Source of the DNA: Deinandra increscens subsp. villosa
Taxonomy: Eukaryota; Streptophyta; Magnoliopsida; Asterales; Asteraceae
Assembly: GCA_039602395.1 (NCBI GenBank)
Contig: JBCNJP010000013.1
Coordinates: forward strand, 23,759,254 to 23,823,253
Direction: 5' to 3'
DNA length: 64,000 bases
A program made the translations under genes and the position numbers. How positions within the stretch are numbered: the stretch's first letter is position 1; every line of letters begins with the position of its first letter. Shown here in pieces: positions 12,188 to 22,695 of the stretch. The notes beneath the pieces were generated by a model. The model was not told where the DNA came from. It ran no database searches and worked only from the letters and a program-made list of their open reading frames with translations.

Positions 12188-12740
12188 AACGTCATGGACC
12201 CTCATCACGATGGGCTCGTGATCACGCTCTATATAGCAAACCATTTCGTGAAGAGGATCCTGATTGATGGGGGCAGTTTTGTCAATATCATCCAAATCGA
12301 AGCTTTGACCAAGATGGGAATACCCTAGGATGGGATCGTCGCCAAATTTACGGTCCTTGTGGGTTTCAGTGGTGAAACAAAAAACACCCTGGGAGAGGTA
12401 AAGCTCCCAGTATACATTGAATGAGTGAACTCGATGTAGCGCTTTTGTGTCATGGATGCTCTGTCCGGATATAACATTATGCTAGGCATACCCTGGATTC
12501 ATGACATGAAGGTTGTCCCCTCGAACTACCATCCGTGTGTCAAACTGCCAACACCCTGGGGGGGGGGGGGGTCACCATCAACAGCGATCAGCAAGAAGCA
12601 AAGGACTGCTACACATCATCTATGAAGATTTCAGCAAAGGCCCGTCAAGGATAGAAATTAAAGAAGAAGGCCAAGGACGTCCTAGAGGCAAGGGAGCATG
12701 ATGTCAAACAAATAGTCCTAGATCCCTCGCATCCTGGGAA
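12188..12740 (+). pseudogene. Gypsy A protease-region remnant
   Basis: Reading across frames gives the aspartic protease region, with an I-D-G-G-S core near 12265 and a GYNIM...PWIHDMKVVP tract near 12470-12520. It is interrupted by TAG after MGIP (about 12328), TGA near 12421 and a run of 14 G at 12558-12571, where element D has a short non-repetitive G-rich codon stretch. Not functional. Confidence 0.7.
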
Positions 12741-14220
12741 AAAAATGTCAACTGACACTAACATCCCTGGCCCTATTGAAAAAGAGCTAGTGGAATTCCT
12801 CAGATCCGGAATGTCAACATTTGCATGGAATACTGATGACATGACAGGTATATCTAAAGATATTATAACACATAAACTTGGTATTGATCCCTCTTACAGG
12901 CCCGCGCATCAAAAGAGAAGAAAGTATGCTCCTGAGAAGTATTTAATAATCTAAGAGGAGGTGGACCGCCTATTGAAGAACAGGATGATCAGGGAAGTCA
13001 AGTTCCCAAGATGGTTAGCCAATGTGGGGGTAGTGAAGGAGAAAAATGGCAAATGGAGGGTCTATGTAGATTACACAAACCTGAACCATGCATGTCCTAA
13101 AGATCCTTTTCCCTTACCACACATTGACTCCATGGTAGATGCAACAGCAGGTCATGAAATGTTAACATTCATGGATGCCACCTCGGGATTTCAACATATA
13201 CAAATGGAGCCAAGTGATCAGGAGGATACATCGTTCATTACACCCACATGTATTTATTGTTATGTTGTTATGCCCTTTGGATTGAAAAATGTAGGGGCAA
13301 CCTACCAAAGACTGGTGAATATGATGTTCAAAGAAAAGCTGGGAGAAACTATGGAGGTGTATATAGACGACATGGTGGTAAATCCCTAAATATCAGCACC
13401 CATGTCCAGGATGTTAAAGAATCTTTCGATATTTTAGACAAGTATAATTTGAAGCTAAATCTAGAGAAGTGTCATTTTGGAGTGGGTGCTGGTAATTCCT
13501 GGGTTAAATGGTGACCAAGAGAGGAATTGAAGCTAGTCCAGAGCAAATCCGTGCCATTGTGAATCTGATGTCACCAGAATCAACCAAGGATGTACAAAGG
13601 CTAACAGGCCGATTTGCAGCCCTGAATAGATTTATTTCCAAATCCTCGGAGAGATGCCGAGATTTCTATGAGATCCTGAGAAAGAACAAAAAGTTTGAGT
13701 GGACATCCCAGCATGAGCAAGCCTTCCAGGATTTGAAGTCATATTTATCCTCAGCGCCTCTCCTGCGGAAGCCTAATCCAGGGGAACCATTGTCCTTGTA
13801 CCTTGTAGTTTCGAGGAATACGGTAAGTGCAGTCCTAACCAAGGATGCAGAGGGTCAAAAACACCCGGTGTACTATGTAAGTATGAGTCATCTTGATACT
13901 GAATCCAGGTATTCGCATTTAGAGAATCTTATACTAGCCCTAAGTATGGCTTCTACTAAACTTAGATATTATTTTGAGACTCGTACTCTACATGTGAAAA
14001 CTTACTATCCTATAAAGTCTGTCTTGAGAAAACCTGAGATGTCAGGTAGGATGGCAAAATGGTCCCTTAAGTTGAGTGCTTACAACCTGGTTTATGAAGC
14101 AAGAACAGCCATAAAATCACAAGCTCTAGCAAACTTTGTGGCTGATTTCAGTAGCGATATCCAAAATGAAGCATATCAAGAATTCCAGAGCCTGCAGGAA
14201 GAAGAATTCTCAGGATGTTG
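12741..14220 (+). pseudogene. Gypsy A reverse transcriptase and first RNase H
   Basis: RT is recognisable from MIREVKFPRWLANV (about 12985) through DPFPLPHIDSMVD and VMPFGLKNVGATYQ to the YIDD box at 13360-13371. The first RNase H follows (EWTSQHEQAFQDLKSYL, SRYSHLENLILALS, about 13700-14120). Breaks: TAA at 12952-12954 (CAA in D at 55689-55691), a one-base loss near 13382, another near 13494, and TAA at the junction near 13508. B carries the two stops but not the small deletions, so those arose after the duplication. Confidence 0.85.
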
Positions 14221-14550
14221 AACCCTATTTACGGATGGGGCATCCAATGTCAGGGAACATGCCTTGGAATCATACTGAAATCGCCATAGGGGGACATGAT
14301 ACCCCAGGCTGTGAGATGTGAATTTGAAGCAATTAACAATAAAGCAGAGTATGAAGCCCTGATTGCTGGGTTACAACTAGCCTTGCATCCTGGTATCCAG
14401 CACATCCAGGTATATGTCGATTCCCTACTTTTAACTAATCATTATTAATGGTTCTCATGCAGTAAATGGGGAGAAGCTAACCAAGTACCTAGAAATTATG
14501 AAGGCACCAGGCATGACCCTAGTTTGCCGCATCGGCATCGGGTTTAACCC
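14218..14550 (+). pseudogene. Truncated second (archaeal-type) RNase H of gypsy A; integrase deletion scar
   Basis: An LFTDGASNVR motif, then a NNKAEYEALIAG motif (about 14335; the catalytic E codon is AAA here) and VYVDSLL (about 14410), are the remains of the additional RNase H typical of Tat elements. The frame is broken by TGA at its start (tryptophan in D). At about 14500 the sequence jumps from RNase H directly into the 3' untranslated region. Element D has about 2 kb here, including all of integrase. Confidence 0.75.
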
Positions 14551-14627
14551 CAGGATTTTTGGGCTTGACCCCATGATTTTCGGGTTTAACCCCATGATTT
14601 TTAGGCTCAGCCCTAGTTATTAAAATT
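14540..14627 (+). repeat. Short tandem repeats (21-22 bp) in gypsy A spacer
   Basis: About three units of the type GGGTTTAACCCCATGATTTT / GGGCTTGACCCCATGATTTT. Element B has one more unit (35345-35440), element D has a degenerate version (59265-59340), and the inverted element E has a related 40-bp version. Confidence 0.8.
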
Positions 14628-14917
14628 TATTACTAACATGTGCAAGATTTATCTAAGTGATTATGACCTAGGATAACATGGCAATGCCAAATCCTAAGGT
14701 TTGGATATCGGTTAAGTAACAGCTTAGGTTGTTACTAAGCATTCCGAAGCACAATTTCACTAAGGATAGTAGAAATCGTCTATCTGCACTCGGAGAGATC
14801 CAACATTCAGGGTACTCCCCAGAATGTGGAAGGTATAATTTATTTTCTTTAACCTGTCTATCTAAACTTGTACAGGAAAGATGAAAGCATCACTCGAACA
14901 TATATATAACCACCCCT

Positions 14918-14985
14918 TGGTTGGAGCAAAGTGTCCAACCACCTCAGAGTAGTTCAAGTCAAAACCACGGGTACTTAGCCTGTGG
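14918..14985 (+). other. Tandem hairpin pair, gypsy A
   Basis: Stem 1 pairs TGGTTGGA (14918-14925) with TCCAACCA (14934-14941) around an 8-base loop. Stem 2 pairs CCACGGG (14965-14971) with CCTGTGG (14979-14985), one G-T wobble. Both lie in the gap between the pol remnant and the 3' end of the reverse-strand gene. Element D keeps both stems with compensatory changes. Two TATA-like stretches lie just upstream. Confidence 0.75.
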
Positions 14986-15128
14986 GTGGAACATTGTAAC
15001 ACCGGGAATCAAACCCCCGACAACCATCATCAAAAGAAAATATTTAAAAAGCTTCACATCAAACAAGGAAGAAAGTATAAGACCATGGATTATTGAACGG
15101 TATCCACGGTTGCTGCATCCTCAGCGAT

Positions 15129-16831
15129 TTAACCTCCTTCCTTTGCTGCCTCCACTTCTGCATCCTTCTCCGCCCTAGCATCCTCGGCCCTCAGCTGCTC
15201 CACTTCGGCCCCAGATCCAGATGCGCTAACAGGAAGGGTCACCTTGGTACCCTGGGCCTCAATAGAATCGTATCCTTGGGGAACAGAGCCTCCCAAAGCA
15301 CGCAACTGTTTCAGCCATAGTTGCACGCCCCAGTTGGGATTGGTGTGACCTGCATCCTTTGCCTCCTTGGCCATCTTCAGCTTGGTCTGCAACACCGAAA
15401 TCATGGCCGATTTCTTGGTCGTCTCCACAATTTCCTTCAGAGCCGTCTCATGCTGGAGCCGGGCCTCGACTGCCTTCTTCTCATTTTCAAGCGCCAGCTT
15501 TTGGGCCTTGTCATGCACGGCTTTGTCCTTGGCTGCTTCTTTGTTGGCTTGAGTGACCCTGGATTTGAGGGTCTCGGCCTCTGCAGCGCACCTCTTGGCG
15601 GCTTCGAGTAGCTCCAGGAGACGGGAGTTGGCCTACAAAAAGGTGAACACAGATTAAAATTTGCTATGTATCTAACCATAAAATGTATGTAATACAGAAA
15701 CAACCAAGGGTTACCTAATGGGCGACGACCTCGGCATGTTGCACAAGCTCCTAGGGAGATAGCTCAGCTAGGGGATGATGAGCAGCATCAGTGCTGGACC
15801 CTCGAGTTTTTCTCTTCATACCAGATGCCCTGGATATGGTGGCACGGGATGCTGGGGTAGGCTCGGCTTTGACGGAGCTCAAGATCATCAGTTCCTGGTC
15901 GTCTCCTAACCCTGAAGAGAAGGCGGCTTCGAGGTCATCAGCATCAAATGTAGGAGCGGCTGTAAAAAAAGACATAACCCAGGATGTCAGAAGTCAGGTA
16001 TGAAAGAAACTAACAAAATGCAGGGTTACTTACAACTAGACATGCTGATGGTAGGACGAGAGAAGACTGGATGCTTTGTGGCTTTGAATGCAAGCTCAAA
16101 TTCGGGAATCCCCAGGAATTTCTGTAATTCTTTCTGTTCCTTCCTCCTCAGGACCAATTTCCTTTAAACTCTTCGCTGAAAAGAATAACATCCAAGGTGA
16201 GATTCCATAGTTTCAAATAAAAACCCTAATATATAATGCAAGTGTGCCTACCCTCTACAACCCAACTTTCTAGAAGCTGTTGACTACCTGGTATACTGGA
16301 ATGCTTGACGAAGAAAAATTTACCCTTCCATTCACCTTGTTGGGTAGCATTGGGGATGAGTTGCATGTCTTTCGAAAGGGACTTAAATAGAAAACGGCTA
16401 GACCCGTGGGATTTCAATTCATAGGCCATGGCTAATTCTGGCAAGCCGATCAAGCGTTCATATGAGTGGTTCAGACGATCCAGGGTTCCCAGGATGCGCC
16501 ACAGCACAGGAAGAGTTTGGGTGTACGAGAGGCAAGTGGCCTGAAAAAATTCAGCGACGAGGCCAGAGAAAGGATAGGACAAACCCGTGCTGAACGAAGT
16601 GAACGGAAAGCAAACCCAAGTTGGAGAGACAAAATCGGACCATAATGTAGGGTCGAAAGCCCTGATAACAGCTGCTGGAGGAAGGAGACCGGAATCCTTC
16701 ACTAATTCAATCTCATTGTTCGTGAAATTGCATTTTTCTTGCTCAGGATGAAGAAGAAACTTTTGGTCGAGGAAATCCTCCACCCCGGCAAGAGAGACGG
16801 TGGGTTCGTGACGAATGCGTCGTTTGTTCAT
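15129..16831 (-). pseudogene. Reverse-strand four-exon gene in gypsy A (gypsy-type transposon domain)
   Basis: Exons on the minus strand: 16252-16831, 16034-16175, 15715-15959 and 15129-15632. The introns of 76, 74 and 82 bp start GTAGGC, GTAAGT and GTAACC and end TTTTCAG, TTTACAG and TTTGTAG. Exon 1 (about 193 codons) holds WVCFPFTSFSTGLSYPFSGL, VLWRILGTLDRLN, LIGLPELAMAYELKSHGSSR and GEWKGKFFFVKHSSIPG, the layout of the putative gypsy-type transposon family (Pfam Transposase_28, from memory). Exon 4 is a coiled coil (LALENEKKAVEARLQHE) followed by NWGVQLWLKQLRALGG. Breaks: one base lost in exon 2, and two CAG-to-TAG changes in exon 3 relative to D. Extra antisense ORFs are known in Tat elements; this gene's function is unknown. 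Confidence 0.82.
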
Positions 16832-17107
16832 GATTCAAGAAAATGAAAAGAGATTGGAGAAGAGAAGTTACCTGGTCGGAAGGGATGAAAAAGATGATGA
16901 TAGCTCCTAACTCTTGACTCGGATGATGTAAAAAAGAGTTCGAGAGGAGAGGGGTATTTATGAGCCAAGATGTTACAGAGGTGATGGGACGTTGATGGAT
17001 GAGATCGAAACTGAAAAAGCGAAATCTGCGGACAGGATGATACGAGAACGATGACTCATCACGATTTGAAAATTCACAGCTGTAAATTCTTATCCACAAG
17101 CTGTGAA

Positions 17108-17119
17108 TTTGGGGGCAAT
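17108..17119 (+). promoter_or_regulatory. Gypsy A polypurine tract
   Basis: TTTGGGGGCAAT directly precedes the 3' LTR. Identical in B (37942-37953), near-identical in D (61840-61851). Confidence 0.8.
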
Positions 17120-17822
17120 TGATATGCCCTGGATTTCACTTTATAATCTCAGCACCCTTGAATGATTTACATCTCAGGATGTCAGGCATCCAGGGACTAT
17201 TTGCTTATACTAACTAATCCTAGCATGCACAGATACCCAGCATGCGAAGGCATCATTACTAATGTTTTCTTGACTTTGTTTTGAATAAGTCAGGTACGAG
17301 CTTGGAGATAACGGTCAAGAAGACTATGCCAGAGCTTGGAATGAACGTGTAGCTAAAGATTCACCATTATACTCGGTCAATAATGGTCACTTGTCATTGG
17401 AAAGAAGATCCCTAGAATCTCAGGATGTTAGTTACGCATTTTATGTATTTATATGTGTCATAGGGCTTAATATTTTCACGTTCAATCACCTGTACTCACA
17501 CTATCACTTAGCAAACAAGCCGCAAACACTTGTACTCGAATTGTTTTCAATGGGATAAACGGTCAACGTGTGTTATCATTGCCAAGGGGTCTTTTATGTC
17601 GACGGCTCTTGAAGACATCCAAGGGTTAAGGGCTTTTTCCCCTCAAAAATCTCGGTGTTCTTAGTTGCATTCCGGGAAGTTATCATTTGTGTTTCCATTT
17701 CTTCTATTCAAACCTTGGATTTTAACCGGTAAACTTAATTTTAGAAACTTAGCATTCAAGGAACCTAACCTCACAAACTAATTTGGTTACTAAATTAAGT
17801 CTGGTAATTTTTAGCCAAAACA
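17120..17822 (+). repeat. Gypsy A 3' LTR
   Basis: 703 bp from TGATATGCCC to AAAACA, the same length as both LTRs of B. It is closer to B's 3' LTR (about 9 differences in the first 300 bp) than that LTR is to B's own 5' LTR (about 26 differences). Confidence 0.92.
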
Positions 17823-17914
17823 ATAGTCCTGTTCCTGCCATGCCCACCCTACCTCAATTAACAACAGATTCAAAGAGTTTGACGATCTGATACAGCACAC
17901 GTCAAGGGGGAGTT

Positions 17915-18144
17915 TGTTAGAGCATTTTCTGTGTGACATGTGTGTATCACCGATAGAATTATTAGTGATGTTTAGTTAGAATGGTTAAATCAAGTTAGAG
18001 GGTAGTTTGTGTCATTTACTAATAGTTGAGGGGTTTGGGATAGGCATATTTGTATATTATGTGAATCTTGAGATTCACATAGCTACAAATAAACAAAGAT
18101 TGATAAAAGGCTCCGAAGTGAAACAGATGGTCTCGAACTGGACC

Positions 18145-18211
<67 letters not shown>

Positions 18212-19046
18212 TTCAGTTCGGAAGAAGATAGATCTCTATAACCGTTTCCCTGTGCTCAATTTCTAAGAGGAGTTTTTGATTTCGTTTTTATAGAGAACTG
18301 AGTCTAAAATCATGATTAGGAACTATTAACGAGTCTATTTCATGTAATTTTTGATCAATTGGTGCAATAAACCGAGTTTAATTTACACCTTTGTGTTCTT
18401 AAGTTTCGGTGAACTTTCGATCCAATATTCGATGTACATATCACTAGATCAGGACAAATCGAGTTTACAGTGATACTTGTTGAGTTCTATGTGGAAGTCT
18501 TATCGATAGTCTTTAATCGCATGTGTACCATTAACCATCAAGCTGAGGAAACAATGATAGATCTATTGGCTGACAACCCACCCACGAGATCGGAAATTTA
18601 GTCTTATTTTTGATGGGTGATTGCTTCCTTATTGTTTAGGGTTGGTGCACATCACTCATACTTTTTGATCATGATTAGGTATATCACTTGACACATGAAT
18701 CTCTTTATCTTAAACTATATACACATTCAAATCTATGTTTACTCACCAACTCTTGTAGTTGACTCGTATGTTATACATGCTACATGTTCTGATGTTTGAT
18801 CATGTTGATTTTTATCATCATAGGATTGCATTGGCCTTATTCGACCTAACTAAATAATTGAGACTTTTATTATTATCATTTCAAGTGTTTTGTTTGAATT
18901 GTAACCTTAAATTATGTTTGATCTATGCTTTATTCCCTACCCTATGAAATGGGTTTAGTTATGAATATCGCAACCAAAATTAGTGTTGTGTGCATCTGGA
19001 CAATCATCGCACCTTGACATATTCCGCCGATAGTTGGGGTGTGACA
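17915..19046 (+). repeat. Possible long LTR, or two abutting LTR pieces, with tract and primer site outside it
   Basis: A polypurine tract (CAAGGGGGAG, about 17903-17912) precedes TGTTAGAGCATT at 17915. The other end reads GGGGTGTGACA (to 19046) and is followed by AGGTATCAGAGC (19050-19061), a primer site. Taken as one LTR of about 1.1 kb, it would be shared by two neighbouring elements. It could equally be a copia 3' LTR start joined to a gypsy 5' LTR end. The same arrangement is at 38749-39892. No coding content. Confidence 0.45.
18149..18211 (+). repeat. (AT)n(GT)n microsatellite
   Basis: About 16 AT units followed by about 14 GT units. In the duplicate segment (38990-39050) the tract is AT-rich with GTATG interruptions, so it has changed since the duplication. 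Confidence 0.95.
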
Positions 19047-19061
19047 GATAGGTATCAGAGC

Positions 19062-19468
19062 CATGATAATAGGGATCTAGGTTACTAGAACCGGGTTGAC
19101 TTAGACTTATGCCTTAGGTGTCCAATGAGTGCCTCATGCATAGTATGCCTATATGCTTTAAATGTCCATTTATATGCTTCTTAGTTGTACCTATTTCAAT
19201 CATTGTCTCAATCTATGATGGTCAACAAACACTTATACATGAATCACAGAGGGCTTCCTAGCCTCTTCCATAGAAAATGGTGCTTACATGCCATTTAGAA
19301 AAAAATGTGATTTCTCGACTTTCAAATGTTATCAAAATTAAAGTTTTAGTGATACACATGTAGTAACTGGAAGGGTCAAAGCACCGGTAGTCGGGGTTTC
19401 TGTTAAGAAAAGCATTGCGCATAAATCCAATCTACCGCTGGACCTGAACGCTCACCTGGGACGCCCCG
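19062..19468 (+). other. Retrotransposon leader remnant, no gene
   Basis: Non-coding sequence after the primer site, repeated at 39910-40314. The border with the inverted Tat element E lies somewhere near 19370-19470 and has no clear terminal motif. Confidence 0.5.
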
Positions 19469-20002
19469 ATGAGAGTGTTAGAACCTATTAGGCCAAAGCA
19501 TGTTGCTGCTGATCAGGATTCCTGTTTCCTTGTGCAAGGCATCGAGAAGCTGAGCACCCAAGCCATGGACATGGAGAAGATCCAGGCCCAAGCTGACATC
19601 GCTAAGGGTAAGACCATGTTCTATGAGCATAAGCTCCGCCTGGCCCTGGAAGCCAAGATGGCCGCTGATACTGAAATAGGCCAACTTTCGGCTGCCCGGA
19701 GCGTCCTGGAGTGCAAAATCCAAATGGCGGGTGAGGCTGGAGCGGCTGGTTTCGAGGTGCCTGGCTAGGATGTTGCGGGCTGGAAGGCGATTCTGGAATC
19801 GTTGGGAGGAGGTGATGGAGATGTGGATGGAACATGGAAGGATGGGACCGAAGGCTGCTCCTCAAAGACGATTCCAGAATCCCCGATGGCGATGACTAGG
19901 GCTTATGTGCTGGAGCTGGGCAAGGGTAAGAAGCCTGAGGAGGTGGACAAGCCGGCGAAGGAAGGGAAGGCAATGGGCGATGAAGATAATGCAACGGTCT
20001 GA
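19469..20002 (+). pseudogene. Last exon of the reverse-strand gene of gypsy E
   Basis: 178 codons ending TGA, broken by TAG at 19766-19768 where the duplicate at 40315-40848 has TAC. It begins with a coiled coil (MEKIQAQADIAKGKTMFYEH), then GWKAILESLGGG, which aligns in position with WLKQLRALGG of the A, B and D genes, and ends GDEDNATV, resembling their AEDAATV end. I infer it is the homolog of exon 4 of those genes. Earlier exons are not visible upstream. Confidence 0.6.
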
Positions 20003-20101
20003 GGCCATTTTTATGTTTTGTGTTAGGTTGGTGGTTTTTGTGAAACAATTTCTTTGTGGTTCCTGTAAGAGACAAGTAACAAACAACAAACAATGGTAGG
20101 G

Positions 20102-20224
20102 ATCCTGGTGGAGGGATCTTGTGTTTTACAAGACGAAACCAGGATTCCTAAAACAAAACTTTTGACCACTGAGCTTCCCAAGCGGAGGGATCCTGAGCTT
20201 TTCAGGATGAAACTTGGGGAGCTC
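20102..20224 (+). other. Two nested hairpins after the gypsy E reverse gene
   Basis: Hairpin a: ATCCTGGT (20102-20109) with ACCAGGAT (20138-20145), enclosing TCTTGT / ACAAGA. Hairpin b: GAGCTTCCCAAG (20171-20182) with CTTGGGGAGCTC (20213-20224, one G-T pair), enclosing ATCCTGA / TCAGGAT. They start 100 bp after the stop of the reverse gene, the same relative place as the hairpins of A, B and D. In the duplicate (40949-41071) one stem base changes but still pairs as G-T. Confidence 0.75.
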
Positions 20225-20659
20225 AAAACCCATTCGCGTATGTTAATAATATGACAATATTTTGGCTTCTCATGTAGTGTATTGTATTGAAATCTTGTAT
20301 ATAGGACTCGTTATGAAATTTTGTCAAGAATCTTAAAAAGTACTTGTATATTAGGAAACCGTTTAAGATATAATAATCAGATAGGTCAGAGTCAAAATCA
20401 AGTAATAAAAACTTAACACACCTGACCTTCAAGTGTTACCTTCAACCATTTTTCAGTCAAGATGCTGTTTTTTTTTTACTTTATCCCATTCAGGATCCTG
20501 ACAGGAATCCTGAAAAACAACTTTGCCAGTTTATCTTGATATCCTGCCTTTGGAATCTGAAAAGAGTTTAATAAGGTTCCTGGCCAGGGGCCAAAGGAAG
20601 TTTTTCTGAAAATAAGATAACTAGTTTAGAAATAAGTTGGGGATAAACCTAGGATTCTT

Positions 20660-20755
20660 GGGACTAAGCCAAATCTGGGGAGAAGCCTGTTTTTTCTTAG
20701 GACTAAGCCAAAACTGGGGTCAAGCCCTTATATACTTGGGACTAAGCCAACTGGG
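20660..20755 (+). repeat. About 40-bp tandem repeats in gypsy E spacer
   Basis: Three units starting (G)GGACTAAGCCAA at 20660, 20700 and 20738, each followed by CTGGGG. Repeated at 41509-41610. Confidence 0.8.
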
Positions 20756-21245
20756 GATATACTCGTACGTAAGTAACATGAAAATGCCATAGCCTTAGTT
20801 AACACGTCTGTGTTAAAAACCTTGAGAATCTGCCCAGCAGCCTACAATGACAAGATTGTCGGCCACCCATGGGATGGACTGGTCCGACCATCTTGAGCAT
20901 ACTGGGGGACAACGTGCGCTCCTGGCGAGGGTCGTGCGCAAGTGGCGATTACCCAAACTTAGGAGAGGAGTTAGCCTCTCAAACCTTGGTAGGTATGCAA
21001 GATACCTTAAACGTAGGAGAGGTGGCCAACCTCTAACTGGGAATATACCCAAAATACTTAGGATTCTCAAAATCTGCAAAACACTCAACACTAGGTGAGG
21101 GGTGGGTGTTAGCTTAGCTAACACCACTCCGATGCTTAAGTTAGTATCATGTGACAAAAATAATAAGAATAATATTGAAATTGGATTAGTTTACGTACCT
21201 TGTAGTATTTGGGCAGTGAGGATCCTTGGGATTCCAATGGGATTC

Positions 21246-21870
21246 TCACATAAAATAAGCTTTAAGATGGATGGCATTCCAGGCTCTTGGTAGGGGTTCT
21301 CCTTCTATGTTTACCAAACGATATGCCCCTTTTCCTTCTTCAGAATCTATCAAGTATGGGCCTTCCCACTTGGGTGCCAATTTCCCGTCGACTGGATTGG
21401 TAGTATTTTGAAATGCCTTTCTCAACACCAAATCTCCCACTTGAAATATTGTTAACCTGGTATTCGTGTTGTAAGACTTTGCCACCCTTTGTTGATAGGA
21501 TGCCATCCAGATTCTGGCCATATCTCTGAGCTCCTCAACTATTTTGAGATACTGAAGCAGGGTCTGGCTATTGATTTTAGGATCCTGGCAGTTGATCCTG
21601 GTTGTAGGTAGCACCATTTCTATGGGGATTACAGCCTCATCTCCAAACACTAAGGAGAATGGGGTTTGGCTTGTTGCATTCTTGGGTGTTGTCCTATCTT
21701 CCCAAAGAACGAATGGTAGCTCCTCAGCCCACTTGCCTTTCTTGGAGCCCAACTTTTTCTTAAGGTTGTTGATGATGATCTTATTGCTAGATTCCGCCTG
21801 CCCATTGGCTTGAGGGTGGACATGTGTTGAAGTAATCATCTTTATGTCCCAGCTTGCATAAAAATTTGTT
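21246..21870 (-). pseudogene. Gypsy E integrase, C-terminal part
   Basis: Open for about 198 codons. It contains HPQANGQAESSNKIIINNL with the catalytic E, then WAEELPFVLWEDRTTPKNAT, FSLVFGDEAVIPIEM, and the C-terminal VGDLVLRKAF...KWEGPYLI...NAIHLKAYFM, the normal gypsy integrase end. About 55-60% similar by eye to the D integrase. Its 5' side is cut by the CACTA end at 21871. Confidence 0.88.
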
Positions 21871-22695
21871 CACTACGTCAAAAAGTGGCTTTGGCCACGG
21901 TTTTTTTGATAACGCATAGCCACTGTTTTGAAAAAAAGCGTGGCCAAAGGTAAGAAATTCTCGTTTTAGCCACACATATTTTGTACCCGTGGCCAAATAT
22001 ATAGCCTTTGGACCCTTTTAGCCACGTATTTTTTTTTTGTTTATGTGACAACAACAATCAGGTGCAGTGGCTTTAGCCACTGTTTTACAAAAACATGTGG
22101 CACTTATTTGTCACACTTAAAAAAGAGTGGCGAAATGCACCAAACGGCCACGGAATTTTTATGATTTTTTATTCGTGTGACCAAAAAGGAATGTATGTCC
22201 ACTCTTAAATAATGTTGTGTGACGGAAGAGTAGATTTTATTACTTAGTAAATTAAAAGAAAACAAAACTATTTATGCGTGGCTAAATGTGAGCAATGGCC
22301 ACGCTTTTTACTTAGTTATGTGGCTAAAAGCTAGTACATATGGCCACTGTTATTAGGTTGTGTGACTAAATATTAGATGACTAATGGTCACGGCAGGTTG
22401 TGAGTGACAAAAATCTATTACCTATGGCCACATATATTAACCGTGACTAAATGCTAGGTTGTGAGTGACAAAAATTTATTTTATGGTCACGGTAAAATAT
22501 TAAACGCGTGGCGAAAAAGAGAAGATTTGTTTCCCTCTAAAACAACGCGCTTTTTTCAATTGTACCAATTAATTCGAGCGGGTTAAAATCTGCTACCCTA
22601 TATATCATCATCATTGTTATTTTCATTTTTACCGCCATCCCTTTCTTGATCTCAAATTCTCTACACCAATTCGTTTACACCAATTCTGGTATCAA

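Larger units (their letters stand above)
12188..17822 (+). mobile_element. Tat-type Ty3/gypsy element A, 5' half missing
   Basis: Collinear with element B from 32990 onward, and so missing the 5' LTR, gag and part of protease, which lie left of the copia-1 insertion. RT precedes the RNase H domains and a remnant of a second RNase H follows, which marks the Tat lineage. Integrase is absent because of a deletion shared with B. A reverse-strand gene and the 3' LTR complete it. All coding parts carry stops and frameshifts. Confidence 0.88.
19469..21870 (-). mobile_element. Tat-type gypsy element E, inverted and truncated
   Basis: Read on the minus strand, the order is integrase C-terminal part, 3' untranslated region with tandem repeats and hairpins, then the reverse gene (here on the plus strand). 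This is the same order as in element D, from a diverged subfamily. No LTR is recognised on the low-coordinate side. A CACTA end interrupts integrase at 21871. Confidence 0.75.

Noticed and set aside
14833..14875. Possible plus-strand intron in the Tat spacer (also 59581-59624 in D)
   Set aside because: GT...CAG ends and a pyrimidine tract are conserved, but 41-44 bp is below the usual plant intron minimum and it joins no coding frame.
18060..18079. Short palindrome TGTGAATC / GATTCACA
   Set aside because: A single weak hairpin in LTR debris. The duplicate differs by an insertion in the loop, with no other support.
18007..18231. ORF ending in IYIYIY and VCVCVC repeats
   Set aside because: Translation of the AT/GT microsatellite.
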